Source: Ramazzottius varieornatus
Lineage: Eukaryota; Tardigrada; Eutardigrada; Parachela; Ramazzottiidae
Reading direction: 5' to 3'
DNA: 64,000 bases
NCBI GenBank assembly: GCA_001949185.1
Contig: BDGG01000010.1
Location: forward strand, 31,131 to 95,130
Position numbers and translations under genes: made by a program. Positions 10,885 to 23,821 of this stretch are shown here, piece after piece (within the stretch, counting starts at the first letter, position 1; each line of letters opens with the position of its first letter). Below the pieces are notes generated by a model that had not been told where the DNA came from, made no database searches, and saw nothing but the letters and a program-made list of their open reading frames with translations.

Positions 10885-12876
10885 ATGTGGCGTCCCCCTG
10901 TACCCCCGTATCAGGGCTTCCCTCCGGGTTACTACCATCAAGCTCCTCCGCCCCCAGCCAACAATGTGGACCTCGCATCCGCCGCCGAACAGTGGGCTAT
11001 GATGCAAGCCGTAAACCAGCAGGCTCAGAATGAACAGCAGTACGCATACCCTCCTCAGCCGCAATTCCAACAACAGCAACACCAATTCGCTCCACCATCT
11101 TCGTACCCGCAGTCAGTCCAGCAACCTCCATGGCCTCCTCACGCTTCACAAGGCTTACTTCCACCTCCTTCCATGCCTCAGTACCAGCAGCATCCTCCTC
11201 AAGATCCTTACGCTGATCCGTTGGAACGTCGGACCACTGGTCTTCTCGGGCATGCGCCACAACCAACTGAATTCGACCATCACGGGCCCGGGGTACAACC
11301 TGGGCCACCACATGGGTTTCAGGCACAGCCTGCTTATGCCCCGCCTGTAGCCCCACAAGCGCATCAGGCCCCGCCCGGACAGTTCCAAGCGCAGTTTGCT
11401 CCGCCTGGACTGCCATCTGGTGTTCATCCACATTTTCAGCAGCCGTACGAAGCTCCAACGGCACTTCCTCCCCGTCCACCTCTTCCAGGTACCATACTGA
11501 CATTTTTTTCCACAGGAAGAAACTTTAGAAGACCTTAATGATGTCTTTTAGTGGATCCGAGTCTGACTAGTGGGAATAGCTTTCAGCCGTATGCTGCTTC
11601 TGATAGCAGCGCTTACCATGATGCTTCTGCTGGTTACCCCTACCAGTACGATTACTCCAACATGGCATACCATCCGGGTTTCGACTTCGAAAGCGTCGCA
11701 CAGTCACATAACGCAGAAGCTATTAAGAAGCTTCCACCCTGGCTTCGCGAAGGACTTGAGAAGCTCGAGCGCGAGAAGCAGAAGGAGCGCGAGAAGCAAC
11801 GCTTCGTGCAAGAGTACGAAGCCAAGATCAAGGAAGAGTCCACCACATTAGGGGAAAAGTCAGGCAAGACCTCGAAGTTCGACAGCTCACCCAGTCGTAG
11901 TCGTTCAAACAGCCCCGTGGTCATGAAAGTAGAGTCGGAAGAAGAGTCAGAGGAGGAAGAGGAGACGTGGAGTGACGAGATACGACGCTTGACGTTGATT
12001 CAAGCGACAAAAGACATTGTGACTTCCGTCTTGATGAATGCTACTACTAGAGTTTTGGAAAAGACCTGTACAGCAGAGATCGAAGCTCGTAAGACAGAAC
12101 TGAACAAGAGTTCGATCAGTTCGGGGAAGACTGGTGGTTTAGCTGCCTTTCTCAACTTCACCGGAAGTGATTCGGAGGAAGATGGTGAGGATGATCAGCC
12201 TCCTCCGCCACCCAAAGGTGCCATCAAAGGAGCTTCCACGGCTCAGAAGTCTATCGATACCCCTGCGTATGGTGGAATAAAGCTGAGTGTAGAGAGCTCG
12301 CCTTCTCCTTCACCAGAACCTGAGAAGAAAGAAGTGAAGTCAACTCGGTGGGAAGGAAGCAGCGAACGACCATTGAATGTCAAGAGAAACGAAAGTGAAC
12401 AGAGCAACAGTAAAGCCCGTGGCGAAAACGGATCCACTTTCGGTTCGCAAGGGGGCCGGGTCAGTAACTCGACGTCACAACGGCGAGAATCGAAGAGAAG
12501 CAGTTCGTCTTCCTCGTCGAACTCAAGCTCTGGCAGAAACAAGACATCAAGGAGAAACAGGAGTCCTGAGCCTATACCGGAGAAGAAGCGGGTGTCGAGG
12601 TGGAACAGAAGTCCCGAGGAAGGTCGAAGAAAAGATGAAGACAGGAAGGAAAGCTCAAGACGCGAAGAGAAGCGTCCACAGCGCGAACGAAGTCGCGAAC
12701 GCTCGATGGATCGTAGGGATGAAAGACCGTCGTTGAAGAGATCTGACTCGACGAGGTCGGGGAAATCTACAGTCAGCTCGTCATCCAAGACGTCAAGGAG
12801 GGAGGAACGAAGGAGAAGTGACTCGCGGTCGGATGAAGACGTGTCCAGACGGAAGCGCAGTCAAAGGTATTCTTGA
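10885..12876 (+). CDS. PNISR: PNISR-like SR-rich nuclear protein
   Basis: Two exons, 10885-11488 and 11552-12876, join in phase through a 63-nt GT-AG intron (codon split G|TG). The N-terminal exon (about 200 residues) is rich in Pro, Gln and Gly, as in vertebrate PNISR. The second exon has the family hallmark LPPWLREGLEKLEREKQKE (PNISR: LPAWIREGLEKMEREKQKK), then an acidic ESEEESEEEEE run, a helical segment around LTLIQATKDIVTSVLMNATT matching the family's second conserved block, and a long Ser/Arg-rich C-terminus with SRRNRSPEPIP-type motifs. PNISR is a nuclear-speckle protein linked to pinin and splicing. The C-terminus is shorter than in vertebrates; a donor-like AAAG|GTATTC just before the stop leaves open further 3' exons. 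The GT of that site would change only the last two residues before splicing onward. Confidence 0.85.
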
Positions 12877-13194
12877 TCGATGCGTGCAGGCTTCTGTCAT
12901 TTTGTACTACCATCAACGAAGGTAAACAACATTCATTTATCTCAAAATGTATTCACTGTAACTATACTAGAGAAAATATGAAGTGCGGAGAGTCAACCGA
13001 GGAATCAGAATAAGAATTAACAGACCGCCAAATTTGAGGCTTTGTTCAATCAATCAATCGACGATATCAAAATACAGTTGAACAGAAAGAACCGACGGAA
13101 CGTTTTTGGTTCGACGCCGTCGTCGACGTCATAGCAGAAACTGACCATTAAGTTGACTGTTGACTGATGCCGGAAGTAACCGTTGTTTCGCTTT

Positions 13195-13458
13195 TCAGCC
13201 TCCGGTTGCTGCCTTCTTGTTGGCCATCTTGGCTGCCGTTGCAGCGGGTTTTGGAATCTTCACTCCGAACCATTCGTTCATGAGTCCTAGCCAGCCGTCT
13301 TTCTTGTACTTTCGGTACCCGATGTAGGTGATGAAGCCGAGAGCTCCAAGAAGTGCCAGCGAAGTCAGCATCGCGTTGATCGAACTTCCAAAAGTGTTGT
13401 TTTTCCTCTTCCAAACTAATCTTATCCACTGCTCTGTTGTTGTTTCGTGTTTCCTCAA
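13195..13458 (-). CDS. small single-pass membrane protein
   Basis: An 87-residue ORF. It has a charged N-terminus, then one strong helix (MLTSLALLGALGFITYIGY, about residues 30-48), a basic RKYKK stop-transfer sequence, and an Ala/Lys-rich tail (AATAAKMANKKAATGG). Translation could also start at the second Met (residue 30), which would make the helix a signal anchor. Donor- and acceptor-like sites near the 5' end make a further upstream exon possible. It lies convergent with PNISR, about 320 nt from its stop. The family is not recognised; topology suggests a small integral membrane (possibly mitochondrial or ER) protein. Confidence 0.5.
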   Translation of the reverse strand: MRKHETTTEQWIRLVWKRKNNTFGSSINAMLTSLALLGALGFITYIGYRKYKKDGWLGLMNEWFGVKIPKPAATAAKMANKKAATGG

Positions 13459-13932
13459 ATTGCCTTCAGATGCTGTATCAGATTTGGTTCAAGTGTTGAC
13501 ACGATAACAAGACGGTACTTGCTATTTTTCAAGTGAGCATGACTGTGAGAGAAAACTCATCGACGCTCTTGAGATTCCTCATCACGACTCTTCGTGTGGG
13601 CACTTTGTCTCCTGGCAAAGTGACGGAAGTTCAAGGTTGCTGCCTCAATGACAAACATTGACAACAAAGTGTCTCATGTTTATATTATTCCACGATGCGC
13701 TCTGATAGAGGTCATACCCTCAGAGCGGCAAATAAATTGCGAAAAAAGTACAAACTAAATTTATCAAAGCAACAATAGCAGCAGTATTGTGATCGAAGAC
13801 CCAATATTGACAAATTGAATCCACCCAAGAGAGATGCCAGTGTCTAAATTGGTTCATAAAATCACCGTCGCGGTAAGGTCTAGGTCGTAAAAAATTCCCA
13901 TAAATTTCAAGATTGTCATTCTTCCCGATGCG

Positions 13933-16900
13933 TTACGCTGAGATATCACTGTAGAAGCCTTCTTCGACTGAAGAAGCTCGAACTTTCGTCACTTCCGGTT
14001 GCGACGATGTCGAACCGTTACAGCTCAGTGGAAAATCACCCCGATCTTCCTTCGTTTCTCCATTTGTGTCTCCACCGTCGAAGAGACCTTTCAGTCGGAG
14101 GAAGTTTTTTCGGTGTCGCTGGTAAGCTTCCGACCACGGGTCTTGAGCGTTTTTGTTTTCATCTGGCGAAGGAACCACAGATTCATGAGCAGTCTTTGGC
14201 AAGTCTTCCATTTCCATCATGCTGAACCTTTTCTTCTGGTATCGTGGAACTATTTTTGGAGTTAACTTGATTTTGCTTGATATTATCGGAATGTCGGAAG
14301 GGTCTTCGAGCACGGAAGATCTGCGATTTGAACGAGGAAAAATCGATGAGGAAGTAGGGACAGGTTTTACAGGCTGCGGCACTGTGGTTGATTTAGTGAG
14401 CGGAGGTTCGTTCGTGAGCTTGATGTGACTTGATTGGTCGATAGAACTAGAGCGGAGCAGTTGACCAACGTCCATACTGCGTGCTCGAACCTTGCGCAGC
14501 TCTTTCTGCGCATTCACGGCGGAAGTTGACTGATTCGCGCGGCGCAGTTCGACCGTGCTTTGTGGTTGTGAAACACGGCGAACTTTGACCGTAGGCTCTA
14601 CGAGTTGCGCATTTTGTATGCTGGTGCGTGATGGAGAGGTCTTTTTTTGGCCGGTAGAGTTCTTTGTTGTTGAAGAATGTGTCGGAGGCTTATGCGCAAT
14701 TTCGGAGGGAGTTGTGGCTGTGTTGGCGCCAGTGGGGCATTGGGCACTGCAATAAAAGAACCGGAGTTGATATATTCCATACAAGACTCCGAAAGAACGG
14801 TGGGACCAGGTCGAAGACAGACTTGGGTTTGATGAAAGTTTTACGGCACACTCACCGGTTGAACACGACCTGCAAAGGCGTCAAATCGATCTTTGCTTTG
14901 CGAGTTACGGCTGTTGTCGAACCCTGTTGTGTGGTCGTTGTCGAGGTGCTGAGCGCGGGTGGAATACGAGGCGCCTCATTACAGCAGCCTCTTCGTCGAC
15001 ACGGATCGTGTTTTTCTGCAACGACAAGCAATCAATACAAACTGCAATACAACCTCGAATGTGGAAAACTCGTAGACAGTAGGCGAAAGTCGTCCAATAT
15101 TGGAGAAGCACCGAATAGGGACGTTAGTGATATACAGTAACCGTAGCATGGTTCAGAATAAAAATTAAGTTTCGATCTTCGTCGGATTTGCTTTTGGGAA
15201 CTTTTTTTTCAAAACACATCTTTCTCACATTCCCGTCAGACACAGTAGTTTCTCATAGCGCAGCCGTTCACCAGTCCGGGAAACTGATCAGACAATCATG
15301 TATGCAAACTGTTTCGCTGCGACGCTGACTGCGAGACAGGTACACTAAAAAGACGTTTCGAAGTGTCAAGTAAACAAAAAGCGCATGCGTACCCAGAAAA
15401 TGGTCTAGCGTGTCCCAGCCTCCACCGACGCGTACCATAACATGATTTCGTAAAATCTGGAAACAACATACGGTATGGTCTCATGGCTAAAAAGTTTCGA
15501 GAGCACAGTTTTGAAGAGAGGATCAGGCCTTACGCGGACGTAAATTTGCAAGTGGGATGTTCCGACGCGATATTTCCCAGGAGCGATTTTAATGAGCGGG
15601 AAGGGCGACTGGCACTGGCAGACCTTGACATGCTCCTTCACCTGTGAAATTATACCGGAACATGATTAGACTTCTGCGGTAGTCTATAATTATCAAGTTG
15701 ACCGACGGTCTTCCTGCTTATTGTACCACACGATTTACGACACGCCTTGTTTGACCATAACGATGGTCATAAACGAAAACAAACATTAGTTTTTATTTTT
15801 AGTTACGGTTAAAGTTGACGCTTGTTACGGCGTCGGGGGGTGATTTGGTGTTTTATGAAGGCCGGTTAGGTGAGATAATGTTGGCGCTGATGGGTTGTCG
15901 GCTTTATTGCTTGGTAAATAGTGGCGTTATCATATTGCACTACTGGCCTGCACAAATTGATTCTGCGATATCAACGACGTCTCCTCACGTTCTAAACTGT
16001 GCTATACGGGCCACGGCGGATATTGAAACGGCGAACCACCTCCTCGACCTAACCTTTGCCCTCGAGCTCCAAACTTAACATTAAGACCGAGCAGGTTTCC
16101 CCCCGTTGTGTCAAATGAGCTGATTTTCCTGCAACACAGTAGACTACGGCTACCAAATTCCACAAACGACACGAATGCTGAAATTCTACCTGAATATGGA
16201 GAAAAGAGCTGAGATCGAGGTACATAAAGTGAAAACAAACTTAATGTGAAAACTGTGGGAACTAATCTTCAGTTATGTCAGATAAATCTGTCGAGGTTAT
16301 TGATTTTTCATCAGATTATCTCCGCCCAAAAAGAATATCGTGGTTTATGCGATGTGAAATCTGCCTTCTTGAGAAAGAAATATGCCGACGAAATAAAAAT
16401 AGACCAAAAGTCATAATCCATCTTGTTTATTTGACGTTCGTCAGTGGCAATGGCGCGTAAAGGTGTTCGACGTTAGGTGAAGGCCTCAATGTTGTGCCGG
16501 ACGTTTTCAAGCAGCTGACGAGACTTAATCAAAATCAACGTCAGCAGCAACCGTCCATCTGACACTTTTCAGGCGGTAATCAAAAGCAAACAATAGCTGC
16601 TCGTCTGTAACACAGACGAAAATAAAAACAGCAGACGTTAACGGTATTATCGACGCCGTATCTCAGGACGGAAGTACTCGCCGATGGGCGGTCAAAAACT
16701 CAATAGGATTACATCAAAATCAGCAGTCACGCAGGCAATTAATCCCTCGGCTACCATAATCCCCTCGCTTACACTGACTTGCGGACTGACGCTCGCTATC
16801 TACTAAACCTAAAACAACCATCTCATACACGAAGAAAATCAGAAAGTGAAGAACCCATTGGGAATTTAGATTTTCATTATTTTGTCGGTCGCTTCTGTGT

Positions 16901-18285
16901 CACTATCATAGTTTAGTCGTGGAAAATGGTCTCGGTTTCCACTTCTCTGCCGCACCTCTTTCGTGAGAACGTTCGTTCCACAATATGAAACGGATTGTTG
17001 AGTAGAGCAAAATTTCCGTTAGACCAAACTATATTTTGTAAATTCTTTAGAGCAAGTAAACTACTCAAAGCGAGGAACAGAAGACCCCGAAGGTTCTCCG
17101 TTGGTGATTTGTGCTCGTTTGAGTCGGGAGAATCCTAACTGCAGTACTGACATAACCCACAAACTGGCTCGAGCTCGTTCTGTGGGTTTGTTGTTTTAGT
17201 TCCTCCACATTCCTTTTACTAGTACGATCCCGTCAAACGTCATTCAGGACTACGAGTTCCCAATAACTAGATTAGACTCTTCCACAGTCGAAATCTGGGT
17301 ACTCACCACTTGATCGACATTTTTCAGGGATGCCATTGCATGTTGGGGAGAGCCGGCAGAGTGGGCCCCGGAGGAGGCCGAGTCCGTTGACATGCTGCAG
17401 CTGGCCACCTCGTCTCCTTCTCCGTCAACGTCGACGGCGCTGTCACAGCTCCCGCTCCTGCCGCTATCTGGACTTGCGCTGGCTCTCCAACCCAATCTGT
17501 CAGCACAGCCACTACTCGCCAGGCGTAGCTCATCCTCATCGATCTCACGCTCAAACTGAATCAAAGTCGGCACTACTAGACCCAGTTTGGCCGCCATCCT
17601 CCCGAGCTCCATCATGCACAGCAAAACGTTCCTGCTGACAAAAACCGTTGTTACAAGTATAAATTCGGCGTTTCGGAAACAACCAAATTGCAACCAATTG
17701 CAATTCAAATCAGATTTTGACCGAATTGCAATTTGGTCAAAATCTGATTTGCAGTTTTGGAAAGAAAGTCATAGAAAAAGGTGGCATATGAAGTTTGTTC
17801 TCTTCCGAAATGAAGAACATCACTTAATATACAAAATTCAATTCTCGAACTTTAAAAACATTTTTCGGGGCTTTTCAAGGATGCACGTACTTTTCATTTT
17901 TGCGTAGGACGAGATCATCGGTTTCGAACAGCAGGCATTCGCGCATCTTCATCGACCTGCACCACTTCAAGCAGTTGCAGATGTTATCCCTTGCTTGAAA
18001 AGTTCTCGGCTGGACATTGTGTCGGCATACAATAGGCACTCTCGTGGACGAGGAAGGAGCGAGAAGGTCAGGATAGCGCGTAGAGGCCGACGTCTCCCGC
18101 AGACGAGCAATTAAGTCATTGATTAGCTTGCCTAACAGCACTCCATTCTCCAAATACTCAAAGAATGAGTCGGCGGCGATGCCGCAATCGGGATAAAGGG
18201 TGGCGATCCATTCAGCCAAGTCTTCTCGCACGGCTACAAGGTACTCTTCCGTGCTGGAATAGGGCCGGAATGAACGGTCGGCCAT
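13933..18285 (-). CDS. GAS2L: GAS2-like protein (CH + GAR domains)
   Basis: Six exons with consistent phases: 18285-17891, 17631-17307, 15641-15534, 15456-15393, 15015-14856, 14746-13933. Exon 1 starts [20 protein letters not shown] and gives the calponin-homology domain ([29 protein letters not shown]). The exon 1/2 junction reads [17 protein letters not shown], the most diagnostic GAS2 block. Exons 3-5 encode the zinc-binding GAR domain: [39 protein letters not shown] and [11 protein letters not shown]. The last exon is a Ser/Pro/basic-rich disordered tail ending [13 protein letters not shown]2-like proteins cross-link actin (CH) to microtubules (GAR). Length, about 550 residues, fits short GAS2L forms. 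A donor-like GTACGTAAGT upstream of the ATG suggests a 5' UTR intron. Intron 2 is long (1.67 kb) and shows no gene. Confidence 0.92.
17706..17751. repeat. perfect 17-bp inverted repeat in GAS2L intron 1
   Basis: CAAATCAGATTTTGACC at 17706-17722 and its exact complement at 17735-17751 flank a 12-nt spacer, GAATTGCAATTT, which is itself nearly palindromic. The whole 46 nt could fold into one long stem in the pre-mRNA. It may be a tiny mobile-element remnant or an RNA structure; no coding role. Confidence 0.75.
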
Positions 18286-19895
18286 TGCAACTACAGCTTC
18301 CGCTTCCGTTGGTCGAAGTGACGACTTACGTACTTGACCTACAGTTAGAATTAACCTCATAATGATACCCGATATGGTGGTAAACAAGAGTAATTATCTT
18401 CGTCAGAGATATCTTTCAAAGAAACGCGTCGAGCAGAAAATGCGAAACTTTGTTGCTCGAGTGACGGATATCTAAAAGTGAGTTCGACACATTCGGGCTC
18501 TTGATCTCTAATTTTGAAGTTATATCAAGAAACCTTGTAGCAAATCAGCGTGTAAGATGGGTGATTTTTCTTCATTCTGTAGTATGAACTTTCGGATTCG
18601 GCCTGATTTCAGTCGGCAAGTGTATGAGTCGAGAAAGAGAAGTTCAGTTCTTTTCCGAAAACTGCGTTTGGTCGACTACGCGTTCAACGAGAAATCAGAA
18701 TGCCTAGAATTAAGACTTACATTTCTGAGATTCCCACGAAGTTATGGAAAGGCGATAATCTGGAAAATATTGACTGCGCGCCGATCAGCCTAGAAATCAC
18801 GACTGTAAATATGCATAATCAAAAAGAGGAGAGAAGCATTCCGTGTCTACTGGCATTCATGAATAATTCCATCGTCTGAATATTGATAGACTATCCACAG
18901 AGGCGCACTCGCAGCTACAAGAGACAACAGGGTCGATGAACATTTCCCAGCAGATGATCTGTTACATGTCAGCAAGTAACCAACTTTGAACCAGGACGGA
19001 AATTGGATCTCCCCTCGATGAATCCGCATCAGCACACGTTGGAGTTTATCTCTCAAGATATTCAGGACTTTCTGGTTGTCAACGATGCCTCGCGTCAACG
19101 CCAAACATGAGCCGGTGCAACGAGGCCCATAAAGCCTCGATAAAGTACCCAGTTGATGTGGCGCGGCTTTCTGTTCCCTGTGTGCTTGTCGAGAGTCAAC
19201 TGTAAAATTGGCCGAACATCAAAGGAATCAATGGGCAGAGTATAAAGTTTGAAGAGTCAGCGGCAGACACACTTGATACTCGATAGATTGTGATCAGCCA
19301 GTACGACATACCGGATTTCAACTGAGCGGTTGACGACTATTATACAGTCAGCTGTAAAGATCTAACGAAACAGAAAAACGAGCGGCTATCGGTTCTGATT
19401 GGATAGGCATGTTTTAAGCCACACCCTCGCATTCACGACTCTATTGTTTCACAGTTTTTCCGACCTTGGTCATTCTTGATTTTTTTTAATCAAATCAGAT
19501 ATTCGTATTAAAGGGTCTACGCTTCTAACGGCGGAGTTTGATTCAGGATCTTCAGTAAACTGAATCGGTTTACGGAATGTGTCCTATGGACTACTGCAGT
19601 GGAAACTGTGCTGCTGAAAGTCTGATCAGCTCCAGCTCGGATGATCCGTACACGTACTGCAGACGACAAGACAGAGCAAAGAGTCAATCAAAAGCGGATT
19701 ACACATATCCGCCACGGATATCCGCGCCATGCTGCAAATCATGTGGAAATATCAGCAGGCAGCCGCACTCTGATACATCAGCCGGAAACATTATAGCCCT
19801 AAATGGAAAAGTTAATGATTTCGGCCCCAGACACTATCATTACGCAAAATCTCCAGACGATAATTGCGCCTTGCTAAGCAAATCCAGCAAATATA
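18286..19895. other. intergenic region between GAS2L and UFD1
   Basis: It contains the GAS2L promoter side and the 3' flank of UFD1. A minus-strand open stretch at 19104-18847 and a neighbouring one near 19130-19280 have protein-like composition but contain stops and match no family I know. No RNA gene was seen. Confidence 0.45.
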
Positions 19896-21407
19896 TTATT
19901 CTGGAATATTTTTTCCTTTGGAGTTCTCGTTGATGACACCACATTTCTTCAAGCAAAGAATCTGTCCTTCTCCACCAAACGCAGCGAACGCAGTAGCCTG
20001 AAATACGTAACAAAGCGATCAAAAGGTAAACCATCGGAGACCCCCTCCGAGTTTCTCACAGCGTCTTTCTCAGCGTTTTCCTTGTCGACCATACTTTTCC
20101 TCACGCTTCTTCGAAAGGTAAGTTTCCCGGGCCTCCAGTTGTAGTTGGGTATACCGCGAACATCTAAAGTGGCGACATCTACACGCTTGTCCACGGGCAG
20201 CTGTTCGGTGTTAGGAGCACTTGCACCAGTGCTGTGAGGTCCCACAGAACTCCGCTTCTTTTTAGTACTTCCGCCCAACCGCTGTCCCCCGCTTTCAAAT
20301 GCCTGTCAAATACGCGCAGTTTTCGCGTACAAGTGAATAGCATTGCAGTAGTTCCTTGACGGCTGTGGTGAATTCGAATAGGATTCAACTTACCGTAAAG
20401 CTCGGCGCACCGGGAACTTCTTTCGGGTCGATCAAAATGGGCTAAAGAATGAACAAAAAGTGTACAGTGGATCTTAAAACTATTTGTGTATCTGTTTCTG
20501 AAAACGGGGGCAGTTCGATTCACTTCGTCTTCAACGTTGTTTTGTTTGACGACCTGTTCGGGTTCCTTGTAATCGACCGGTGCAGCAAAGTCAACCTGCA
20601 TGTCGCACTCAATCACGGAAACTGCTGTAACCGGCTTTGTTTCCAGCACCGAAATTTCGTAAGTCTACTGCAAAATAATCAGCGTCAGGACGTGTTCTGA
20701 TAAACATGAATAGCGGGTACGCTGAGCGAAGTACTGTATATGTACCCACCTTTGAGTTATACTCTACGCCAATGATGTCGCCAGTGGTCAGACAAGCATA
20801 CCCTCGCAGTCCTCTTTCCAACCTGTGGTCGAGAAGGGAGAAATGTTGACCAAAACGCGATCGACCACAAGATCGGTGAACTCGAGGACATACACTGCAC
20901 GATGGTCCGTAAACTCGAGGAATTCTGAGGTGACCGGCTGAAACTTAGCATAACTCGCTATTGGCAAGGATATATTCTGAATGGTCAACACTTCACCATC
21001 TTTAATCTGCATGTTTTTCATCATCTGAAATCGAGAAAAAAGCTGAACTCAGCAAAGGATTTTGATGACGGAGCGGGAATTCGTACCCATGTGGGAAGGT
21101 AAGCGTTGCCTTCCTCGGCGATAAACTCAAGCACGCCGCAATGGGATCCTTTCCTGGTGATCTTGTTGGTCAGTTTGAAGAGCATGGGATACTCAACGTC
21201 CATCCGGTTCAGCGCCTCGAGCGCGGAGGGTGGGAGGATGATCTTGCCACCGACCTCAATATCTTGAACACTGGTCCGGGTAGTCAGCGCAGGTGCACCG
21301 AAGCACTTGTAGTCGCGCCGAACGACTGCGCGCGTGGTGCTTGGTCCCAAGGCGTTTGCGCCGAACGGAAAATCCAAGAAGGAAAACTGGAAAAATATGA
21401 TCGACAT
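19896..21407 (-). CDS. UFD1: UFD1, ubiquitin recognition subunit of p97/Cdc48-UFD1-NPL4
   Basis: Minus-strand exons: about 21407-21087, 21024-20895, 20822-20750, 20664-about 20517, about 20446-20401, about 20300-20045 and about 19990-19896. Diagnostic blocks: [52 protein letters not shown] (junction), [45 protein letters not shown] and [17 protein letters not shown]. The C-terminal half has the family's [16 protein letters not shown] and ends [16 protein letters not shown]..., stop at 19896. UFD1 binds polyubiquitin and, with NPL4, directs the p97 ATPase to ER-associated and chromatin-associated substrates. The N-terminus is uncertain: MSIIFFQ directly precedes a good acceptor (tttttccag), so the true Met may lie in an upstream exon. 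Confidence 0.92.
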
Positions 21408-21951
21408 TTGATGCTAATCGGGAGCGCTAGGCTTTACTCCGAATAGGGGTGTGTGCAAGTCCTTGATTAATACGGAGTACAGAGCTTACACTTATAGCTC
21501 CTGTGCGTAAGGTGCTTCACCTAAGTTAAAGTGCCAGAAGGCTGGTCAAAGTCTGATACCCGAGTTACCATTTCTTCGTCTTTCACGTCTCGTGAGTAAT
21601 ACAGGTCGGCCCGGCCGTATTGTTTCGTCAGGCGGTAATAAATAGCAAGCGAGGTTTGAAGCTAAGTTGATGCGATGGCTTGAGCTTATTCACTACAGAG
21701 CACCTGGTTCTTCCGTAAGAGCAACCAGGCCCCGGGTGGAGAGACTGCATCTGAGCCATGACAACTAAGCGATGTTTCATCTACGGACAACTTTCGCCTT
21801 CTTCGGCAAGCAGCTGTTACTCTTTTGTGAAATCTGGGACGGCCATAGTTTTTGCTGCACTTTGCGTCAACTTGGACATTCCAGAAAGTCGAGATCAGCT
21901 CGTGATCAATCCCGCCACCAGGCCAGATTACCTGATACGCTCTCTGATCCC

Positions 21952-23821
21952 CGGTATGTACGATCCACCGGACAGTCGTACACGTGAATCAATCCCGGGT
22001 AGTGAGAACGCGGCAAACCGGCTAATCGACGATGAGCTGTCAATCAGTCGAAAGGGGTGCAGAATCAGGTCATCAGTGGCACGCTAGCATGACCGTGTGT
22101 GGTATATACTGTAATGCTTCTTAAACTTCGCGAATCACGTGGTCATACGCGTAAATTTTGCCCGTTGGGTACTAGTATCACGCAGTCTAGCCAATCAACA
22201 ATCCATCATATACCACACTATCGATGGAAAATTTAGCCCGGCAGATTAGTTATCTTCCACAGAAGTAAAGCTGCATTCAAGAGTGCAGTTAAGTTCTACA
22301 TCATTCTCGTCAGCCAACATGTAGAATGGTTCAGGCAAACGTAGATTCGATCCACTGGATATCCAAGCTCGACTGCCACCATTCCAAAGCTGCGACGACG
22401 AAAAATGCAAATAATTTTCGACCGGAAGTGCTATTACAATAGAAAACTGAAACCTTCGCACCTGCTTGTACCAAAAACCACGATGTTTCCGGGAACGTCC
22501 CGCTTTTCCAGAGTGCTCTCTGATAGCTTGCCCGTGTTCTTATTACCCTTCAATACGACCACAGCCGAAAATTCATATCCGTCTGATGCGATGGCCAGAC
22601 TCACGGTGAAGTTTTCTTTCGGTGCATTTGGATCAATCACGGTCACTTCTTTCACTCCTTTCGCTTAGAGTGTTTTCTTGTGAGAATTCGAAAGCTTCAC
22701 GGACGTTTCGTCAAAGTTGATCAGCGTGCAAGGCGGAGTATCGTTCAGGGTCACGATCTCCTACATGTGCAGGAGATCTCTGCACTATCTGGTGTCGTTT
22801 CTGATACTTGTAAAGCGATCCTCTCGAGGCTTTGAAGTCTGTTATACCCATTTTTTTGGCAACCTGTGGCGCAATCCGCTGGATATCCGACTCCTGAACT
22901 CTCTTCCCTAGTTTCCGAGCGTCTTCAAATCTCCTGTAGATTTATCCATCCATGTCCAAGGACCGCGGCGTCTTCCCACCTTTGATCCTTGCTGGCAGAT
23001 GTCTGAAAGAAGAAACGCTATTAAAGATAACTGTTGAGCCAGAGAATAAAACACACTTACAGCCATCCTCGAAGGGTGGACTCTGGGATCCTGTGCTCCT
23101 CTGCAAACTTGTACAGTGGCCTTCCAGAGTTCTTGAACGACTCCACAGCACGCTTCGCTTCTCCCTCTCCATATCCCTTCCGCTTTCTGATTCTCCCCAA
23201 CGAATCCATAACAGCAAAATTCACCAAAGAGTTACGAGAATCATGAATGTAGACAGAATCTATGAATTCGATAGTATCATGGTAAGGAAGAGACAATCAA
23301 ACAACCAACCCAGTTCAAAATCTCATATGACTTTACTTGCGGATAATTTTCATGCGTACGATGACGTGCTTCGCGAAGTTCAAGAAGCATTACAGTACGA
23401 GGTAAACGACATAATTCGGGCATAGGGGTTTTTCACTCGTAATCCGGACATATTTTTTCTCAGCTCCTGCTGCGCTTAATGAACCGCTTCTTGTTTTCTG
23501 AGGTAGACTGATCCCTCTCCTCGAGATTTCAATAGGTTCGAGATCGGGAAAGCGTTGTAGATCACGGGAATTTGGCCTGGGATAGAGATGGGTCTGTCCA
23601 ATGTTAAAAAGCCTAATGTTGTGTCAACACACGTACGATGAGGGATGAATCAAGCGTTGAAGGTAATGTTCAAAACTTTCGCGTTTCCCGAATTATGTCG
23701 TTTACCTCGTACCGCGTACGTTCGACTGATTGACAGCTGATCGTCGACTAGCCGGTTTGCCGCGTTCTCACTACCCGGGACTGATTCACGCGTACGACTG
23801 ACCAGTGGATCGTACATACCG
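21952..23821 (-). mobile_element. pogo/Tigger-like DNA transposon relic, 1.87 kb
   Basis: Outer ends are inverted repeats of about 100 bp (21952-22053 and 23726-23821), starting CGGTATGTACGATCC and sharing GTGAGAACGCGGCAAACCGG. The interior encodes a decayed transposase on the minus strand. Close to the right end, GTACGAGGTAAACGACATAA at 23396 recurs in inverted orientation at 23690, and in a diverged copy at 26814, so this sequence belongs to a repeated family. The left interior contains an extra palindromic stretch with GTGGTATA near 22100-22220 that may be another small insertion. Confidence 0.75.
22250..23296 (-). pseudogene. truncated Tigger-like transposase
   Basis: Reading leftwards: an N-terminal psq-type helix-turn-helix (RKRKGYGEGEAKRAVESF...KFAEEHRIPESTLRGW), then after a gap a DDE-region fragment KENFTVSLAIASDGYEFSAV matching KERFTVGLAVTGDGQKFPAA in the fuller copy at 43.9-44.7 kb, then a C-terminal piece LPEPFYMLADENDVELNC..SVEDN*. 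The second and third catalytic acidic blocks are missing between VFGTS and the C-terminal piece, so an internal deletion has removed the catalytic core. It is non-functional. Confidence 0.75.

Noticed and set aside
10458-11033. 191-codon plus ORF overlapping the PNISR start in another frame
   Set aside because: It runs across the PNISR ATG out of frame; composition is not conserved and it looks like leader sequence.
12243-12788. 181-codon minus ORF opposite PNISR
   Set aside because: Mirror of the Ser/Arg/Glu-rich coding strand; the plus strand has clear family homology.
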